From: Centrapalus pauciflorus
Lineage: Eukaryota; Streptophyta; Magnoliopsida; Asterales; Asteraceae
DNA length: 64,000 bases
Direction of reading: 5' to 3'
Assembly (NCBI GenBank): GCA_020465985.1
Contig: JAANYP010009723.1
Coordinates: 184,586-248,585, forward strand
The notes under the pieces are model-generated. The model was not told the DNA's origin. It saw only the letters and a list, made by a program, of their open reading frames with translations, and did not search any database. Below, one piece after another: positions 60,801 to 64,000 of this stretch; the first letter of the stretch is position 1, and every line of letters begins with the position of its first letter. The translations under genes were made by a program, and so were the position numbers.

Positions 60801-61225
60801 TGGACAGAAAAAGTACGTCAGGAGCAGTACAATTCTTAGGTGATAAACCCGTATGTTGGTCATCCAAGAAACAACACTGTGTTTCATTGTCAACAGCTGA
60901 ATCAGAGTACGTGGCTGTATCTTCTTGCTGTTCACAAGTGTTGTGGATGAAAAGCCAACTACGTGACTACGGGTTTACACCAAAGAAGATTCCAATATAC
61001 TGTGATTCTCAGAGTGCAATCGCTATTGCATCAAATCCGGTGCAACATTCTAAAACGAAACACATCGACATTCGGTATCATTTCATTAAAGATCATGTAG
61101 AAAATGGAAATATAGAATTATATTTTGTACCTACTGAATATCAACTAGCTGATTTGTTTACCAAAGCGTTAGATGAAAAACGGTTTAATTTTTTGGTATA
61201 CAAATTGGGTATGTTGAATCGTTAA
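57875..61225 (+). CDS. Sirevirus-type copia pol (protease, integrase, reverse transcriptase, RNase H)
   Basis: The frame opens after TAG at 57872-57874 and is +1 to gag. Order: protease site WYLDSGCSKHMTG (57,887 on); GAG-pre-integrase zinc region WHRRLSHLNF...CAACEKGK (58,281-58,405); integrase core with LLHMDLCGPM, IRSDNGTEF and PQQNGVVERRN, so all three DDE acids are present (58,465-58,790); variable serine/proline/threonine linker (59,150-59,600); reverse transcriptase WIVAMQEELNQFERLKVW, KWIFKNKKDE, QMDVKTAFLNGEL, LYGLKQAPRAWYD and YVDDIIFGS (YVDD at 60278-60289); RNase H with DADHAGDKMDRKSTSG, STAESEYVA, YCDSQSAIAI and HSKTKHIDIRYHFI. No internal stop, all catalytic residues kept: a young element. 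Translation needs a frameshift from gag or initiation at ATG 57917, which would lose the protease DSG. Confidence 0.9.
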   Translation, partial: VNHVWYLDSGCSKHMTGQRDTLTDFVEKFCGTVRFGNDQFCPIKGYGSLKYDKITIQKVFYVDGLGHNLFSIGQLCDKGLEVNFKANRCSIRSAQGKEILAGTRKTNLYSIDLASINLKKDVCLLSKATSKTAWLWHRRLSHLNFNELTNLAKGGLVKGLPALKFQKEQLCAACEKGKMTKATHKSKTAHSSTRALELLHMDLCGPMRVQSINKKRYVLVIVDDYSRYTWVFFLKSKSDATESIIHFIRKIQVKLQLTIQTIRSDNGTEFKNKSLDSFLNSVGITHQFSAARTPQQNGVVERRNRTLVEAARTMLAYSNLPLFLWAEAVATACFTQNRSIINKRFGKTPYELINKRIPNVKFFHVFGCRCFILNDKDNLGKFNQKADEGIFIGYSKESVAFRIYNKRTKIVNESVNVKFDEGIVMASEHTSSEPEPNKQTSLESNRQNAEQNELNKLFENFYDDYFETPKSNVQKLVHDRITEDPVVVSDLSQQQSSEETGEASTAKVQSTTETVQPIEPPQTSETPITSEQSEAPTSDVPPTTSVTTPEPYFDSNPNQDPIEPFPHTVKWTRNHPIENIIGDPSSSVQTRRATINECLFSNFLSKIEPKNVKEALLDADWIVAMQEELNQFERLKVWRLVERPKDKSIIGTKWIFKNKKDEHGVIIRNKARLVAKGYSQQEGIDYDETFAPVARIEAIRMFLAFAAHKNFTVYQMDVKTAFLNGELTDEVYTYQPEGFTDPSKPDHVYILDKSLYGLKQAPRAWYDALSTYLLKCGFTKGAVDTTLFIKRQGPDIIVIQIYVDDIIFGSTNPEFCKKFAFLMSQKFEMSMMGEINFFLGLQVKQLTDGIFINQSKYIQDMLKKFNMVNSTPMKTPMAPDSKSKLDADISGKPVDVTHYRGIIGSLMYLTASRPDIMFATCVCARYQANPKESHLTAAKRILRYLKGTPNLGLWYPKESSFHLTAFSDADHAGDKMDRKSTSGAVQFLGDKPVCWSSKKQHCVSLSTAESEYVAVSSCCSQVLWMKSQLRDYGFTPKKIPIYCDSQSAIAIASNPVQHSKTKHIDIRYHFIKDHVENGNIELYFVPTEYQLADLFTKALDEKRFNFLVYKLGMLNR

Positions 61226-61365
61226 GATTTAATAATTCAGTAGTTTCAAAATTTTAATTTTAAAATTTTCATTTTTTTTTAAGTGATTTTTATCTGATGT
61301 TAAATTCAGGATTCATAAAAAGTTTATATACTTAAGAATTTAACGAGATCTGGAATGTCATGTGC

Positions 61366-61503
61366 AGGGGGAGCAGAAAACCAATTTATCTGATTTTGCA
61401 TAAATCTGATAAAAATTATCTGTTATTTTGTAGGGGGAGCAGATTTACAAAAATGAAATCATAAGTTGAGGGGGAGCAACATTCAGAAATTCAAGGGGGA
61501 GCA
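61366..61503 (+). other. Four polypurine tracts after pol
   Basis: GGGGGAGCA occurs four times (about 61,367, 61,433, 61,471 and 61,496) in 140 bp. Multiple polypurine tracts are a known feature of Sireviruses. They lie before the third ORF, far from the 3' LTR, which is outside the window. Confidence 0.85.
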
Positions 61504-61775
61504 AAAGTTTTTTTTTTTTTGTTAAAATTTTTTATTTTTATGTGATTTCAATTTTTTTGTGTTGTTTTATGTACAAAATTTTTTTTTCTCTCTTAATGTG
61601 ATTTTTTTTTTGTTAAATTTTGTTTTGGTGTGCTGTTAATTTTTTTTAAAATTCAAATTTTTTTTAGTCACAATTTTTTGATTGAAATAATTGGTATGTG
61701 GGCTTATGAGATGTAGTTGATGGGCCGAACTTATCAAATTTGAAAAAATTTGATATGGGCCGGGTAAAATTTCAA

Positions 61776-61782
61776 TATAAAT
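61776..61782 (+). promoter_or_regulatory. Internal TATA box upstream of the third ORF
   Basis: TATAAAT about 30 bp before a leader-like stretch (TTCCGGAAATTACATC, then CAAAAACCCACAACCG). Suggests a separate transcript for the envelope-like ORF rather than readthrough from pol. Inference from sequence only. Confidence 0.45.
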
Positions 61783-61899
61783 TTGAAATTTCAAATTCAA
61801 ATTTCTTTTTCCGGAAATTACATCATCTTCTTCCACAAGCTTTCTTCATTCCAAAGAAACTCAAAAACCCACAACCGACGGTTTTATTTCATCAAAATT

Positions 61900-63276
61900 G
61901 TGAGTAAAATTTTATTTTTCTTTATTATTTCAGTTTGTTTGTGCATATTTTCAGTGTATTTGTTCAAATGTGAATATGTGTTCGTATTTTTATTTTTTTG
62001 AGTTCTTGGCCGTTAATGGCAAATAGTTTGATTGGTACATGAAACTGAAATTAAGTGTGTGATGTTGTTCATAATGGTAATATGACTATGAATCTGAAGT
62101 TTCATAAGTCATTTTTACTTCACACACACACAATCATCGATTTTCCAATAAAACAGTTCGAGTTCTTGAATAAACTGAAATGTGAATTTTTAACAACTTT
62201 AAAGTTGTTTTTGTTCAAGGTTCAGTAAAACAAATATGTTTAAAATACATTTTCGAAGGGGGTACAAGTGTTAAAACACTGAAAATGCTTCTTAAATTTA
62301 AATTCATAAATTCAGTGTGTTTTAGACTTGTAGAAAAATAAAAAGAACTTTCTCGAATAAAGCATCAGTGAGTCATTCGAGTTGTATGTCAAGAGTCATT
62401 CGAGTTGCACCAGAAAGACATTCGAGTTGCATAAGTGAGTCATTCGAGTTGCATCAATGAGTTATTCGAGTTTCATAATGACTTATTCGAGTTGATTCAT
62501 ATAGAATTCAGAGTTATTCGAGTTTCTTACACATTACATTCGAGAAACATTTATGTTTCATGCGAGTTGACAAGTGTGTAACACTTAGAAAATTTTCAGA
62601 ACATCAGTGTTTCAAGCATATTCGAGTTGGGACTATGATCTAATCGAGAAAATGACTTAGTCATTCGAGTTGGGTCCCATTTTCCATTCGAGTTTAATAC
62701 ATGTTACATTCGAGTTTCATGTATATAACATTCGAGTTTTGTAGTGACTTAATCGAGTTTCATGTTACTTCATTCGAGAAACTTCAAGACTCATTCGAGT
62801 TGAGTCAAACTTCATTCATGTTTTACAGAGTATTATTCGAGTTTCATAGACTCTTCATTCGAGTTTTACAGAGTATTATTCGAGTTTTATAGACTCATCA
62901 TTCGAGTTGGGTGTAGACCTATTCGAGTTGTATAATGTGTCACCCGAGATTGTTACAGTGTCATTCGAGAATTGTATAGGTTCATTCGAGATTCATCAGA
63001 AACTTTTTCTAAGTGTAGAATTTTAAAGTTTTAAGAAAAAAATGTCACATTTTTTTTAAGAAATTGTTATAAATTTGTGTTTTTCTAACATTGGTCTCTA
63101 AACGATTGACTTTGGAATTCTCTCAATAATTTTCAATTATTGTCAGGAATCCCGATGCTTTAAACAGAAAAATCACAAGTTTTTGCAATTTCTGATAAAA
63201 TGTTACAAGTTTTTCTACATTTTGAAGGTTGTGCTTTGTGTACTTGATAAACCTAACATGAACTTTATTTTTACAG
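61900..63276 (+). other. Possible leader intron of the third ORF (1,377 bp)
   Basis: Donor AATTGTGAGTAAAA (GT at 61900-61901) and acceptor TTTATTTTTACAG/GTATTC ending at 63276, nine bases before the ATG of the third ORF. The acceptor has a good polypyrimidine run. The whole ATTCGAGTT array 2 lies inside. Not proven; a cDNA would decide. Confidence 0.4.
62376..63000 (+). repeat. ATTCGAGTT array before the third ORF (about 19 units)
   Basis: About 19 copies of ATTCGAGTT/AATCGAGTT plus variants ending CGAGAAAC or CGAGATT, at 15-40 bp spacing. Spacers differ from those of array 1 (GCATNAGTGAGTC, TTACAGAGTATT), so the shared feature is the 9-bp unit and not a copied block. Confidence 0.9.
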
Positions 63277-63284
63277 GTATTCAA

Positions 63285-64000
63285 ATGGCATCTCCTGTAC
63301 AATCCCAAAATTCTAATTCCTCTGATGCACAATCATCATCAAATCATACCCTCGTCTCTACTCCAGTCAGATCAACCTCTGTAGCCCGTTCTTCACAAAC
63401 CCAAATTATTCCTGATAATCAACTTGTCAAACCAAAACATTGCCTTCCTTTTCGTGACAATAATCATCGTCTTGATACCAAAGTCATCAAAGTAAGTCAT
63501 CCTATCATAGTGGGCATTTTGAAAGGCCATCCACTAGGGTATCTATTACAATACAAACCGTCTATTCCTCAAGTATATTTACAACAATTTTGGCACACTG
63601 TCAAATTTGTTCCCGCGGACGGAAATCACCACTTCAAAGTGACGATTGACCAGTTCAAAACGAAAATCACCCTAGCAAGACTGCGTCATAACCTATTTCT
63701 TCCAAGACGTATAGATACTGTGAATTTCCCTGAGTTGGCAGATTTTGAAGACTTTGTTTCTGATAAAGAGCTGGTACATGACTTGATCTGCTTGGGATAC
63801 TCAAAACCACTACCAAAGAGCTCCAAGTTTCACAGAAATGGATTGAATGGCGAATGGTATACGTTATTTGGGATCATCAATAGGTGTATGACATCTAAGC
63901 ATACAGGGATTGACAGATGCAGCATTAACTGCTTGAGAATCTTTCATGGGATAGCATTCAATAAACATTATGACTTTGCTCAGTGCATATGGGAGGATCT
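63285..64000 (+). CDS. Envelope-like third ORF of the Sirevirus-type element, 5' part
   Basis: ATG at 63285 opens a frame with no stop to the window end (238 codons). It begins MASPVQSQNSNSSDAQ, a serine/threonine-rich stretch without signal peptide, followed by a globular part with SHPIIVGILKGHPLGYLL, IPQVYLQQFWHTVKFVP, TIDQFKTKITLARLRHNL, FEDFVSDKELVHDLICLGY and NGEWYTLFGIINRCM. The PQ-YLQQFW and FL--LGY motifs mark the family annotated as envelope-like in SIRE/Sirevirus elements. No hydrophobic fusion or membrane segment is in the visible part, so a true envelope role is not supported here; the name follows family usage. Confidence 0.75.
   Translation, partial: MASPVQSQNSNSSDAQSSSNHTLVSTPVRSTSVARSSQTQIIPDNQLVKPKHCLPFRDNNHRLDTKVIKVSHPIIVGILKGHPLGYLLQYKPSIPQVYLQQFWHTVKFVPADGNHHFKVTIDQFKTKITLARLRHNLFLPRRIDTVNFPELADFEDFVSDKELVHDLICLGYSKPLPKSSKFHRNGLNGEWYTLFGIINRCMTSKHTGIDRCSINCLRIFHGIAFNKHYDFAQCIWED

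Noticed and set aside
63285..64000. Third ORF as an ordinary host gene rather than a retroelement ORF.
   Set aside because: The PQ-YLQQFW and LGY motifs, the position after a Sirevirus-type pol, and the shared ATTCGAGTT units tie it to the element, although the separate TATA box leaves some doubt.

Overview
The window is plant nuclear DNA dominated by nested transposable elements. I infer an Asteraceae genome (Lactuca/Cichorium-like) from the style of the LTRs, which carry short CG-containing palindromes such as GACTCGTCGAGTC; the sequence itself only proves a repeat-rich plant. There are no bacterial features. Real coding capacity outside transposons is small: a short INCENP-like gene whose C-terminal exons look intact (18.7-22.9 kb, minus), a 196-aa ORF with a signal peptide directly upstream of it (22.9-23.5 kb, minus), and a possible 130-aa gene with a TATA box (26.56 kb, plus).

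Layout. 1-2.7 kb: 5' part of a decayed Ty1/copia element (minus). 4.2-5.2 kb: long-TIR Mutator-like element with a 9-bp target duplication, next to a decayed fold-back MITE. 5.7-7.7 kb: solo Ty3/gypsy LTR with 5-bp target duplication. 8.2-12.9 kb: gypsy LTR fragments, including the 3' LTR and chromodomain end of a minus-strand chromovirus; that LTR holds a 1.6-kb Mutator-like element which itself holds a 305-bp MITE. 12.9-17.0 kb: no gene seen. 17.0-17.6 kb: copia LTR plus RNase H remnant. 18.7-23.5 kb: INCENP-like gene with an intronic hAT-type MITE, then the signal-peptide ORF.

23.6-42.3 kb is one Ty1/copia element on the minus strand, inserted in an (AT)n tract. Its two 232-bp LTRs lie 18.2 kb apart because younger DNA sits inside it: a copia LTR stub and a tandem non-autonomous gypsy array LTR-gag-LTR-gag-LTR (27.9-41.7 kb), which has gag but no pol (TR-GAG type). 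42.7-45.4 kb: a MITE split by a 2.3-kb CACTA element (3-bp target duplication TAA). 45.4-50.8 kb: diverged duplicate segments of the 13-20 kb region in swapped order, with a second long-TIR Mutator-like element and a hAT-like MITE.

51.0-53.06 kb: 5' LTR, primer binding site and leader of an Athila-type gypsy element, cut by a large Ty1/copia Sirevirus-type element that starts at 53,058 and runs off the window. The latter has its LTR, primer binding site, a 1,099-aa gag ORF, a full pol ORF in a different frame, four polypurine tracts, and the start of an envelope-like third ORF with its own TATA box and a possible 1.4-kb leader intron.

The most unusual signal is that at least five unrelated LTR families here each carry their own cluster of short, CG-containing palindromic or inverted repeats in LTRs or untranslated regions. 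In the Sirevirus-type element, about 45 copies of ATTCGAGTT (or AATCGAGTT) occur in two separate arrays, one before gag and one before the third ORF.
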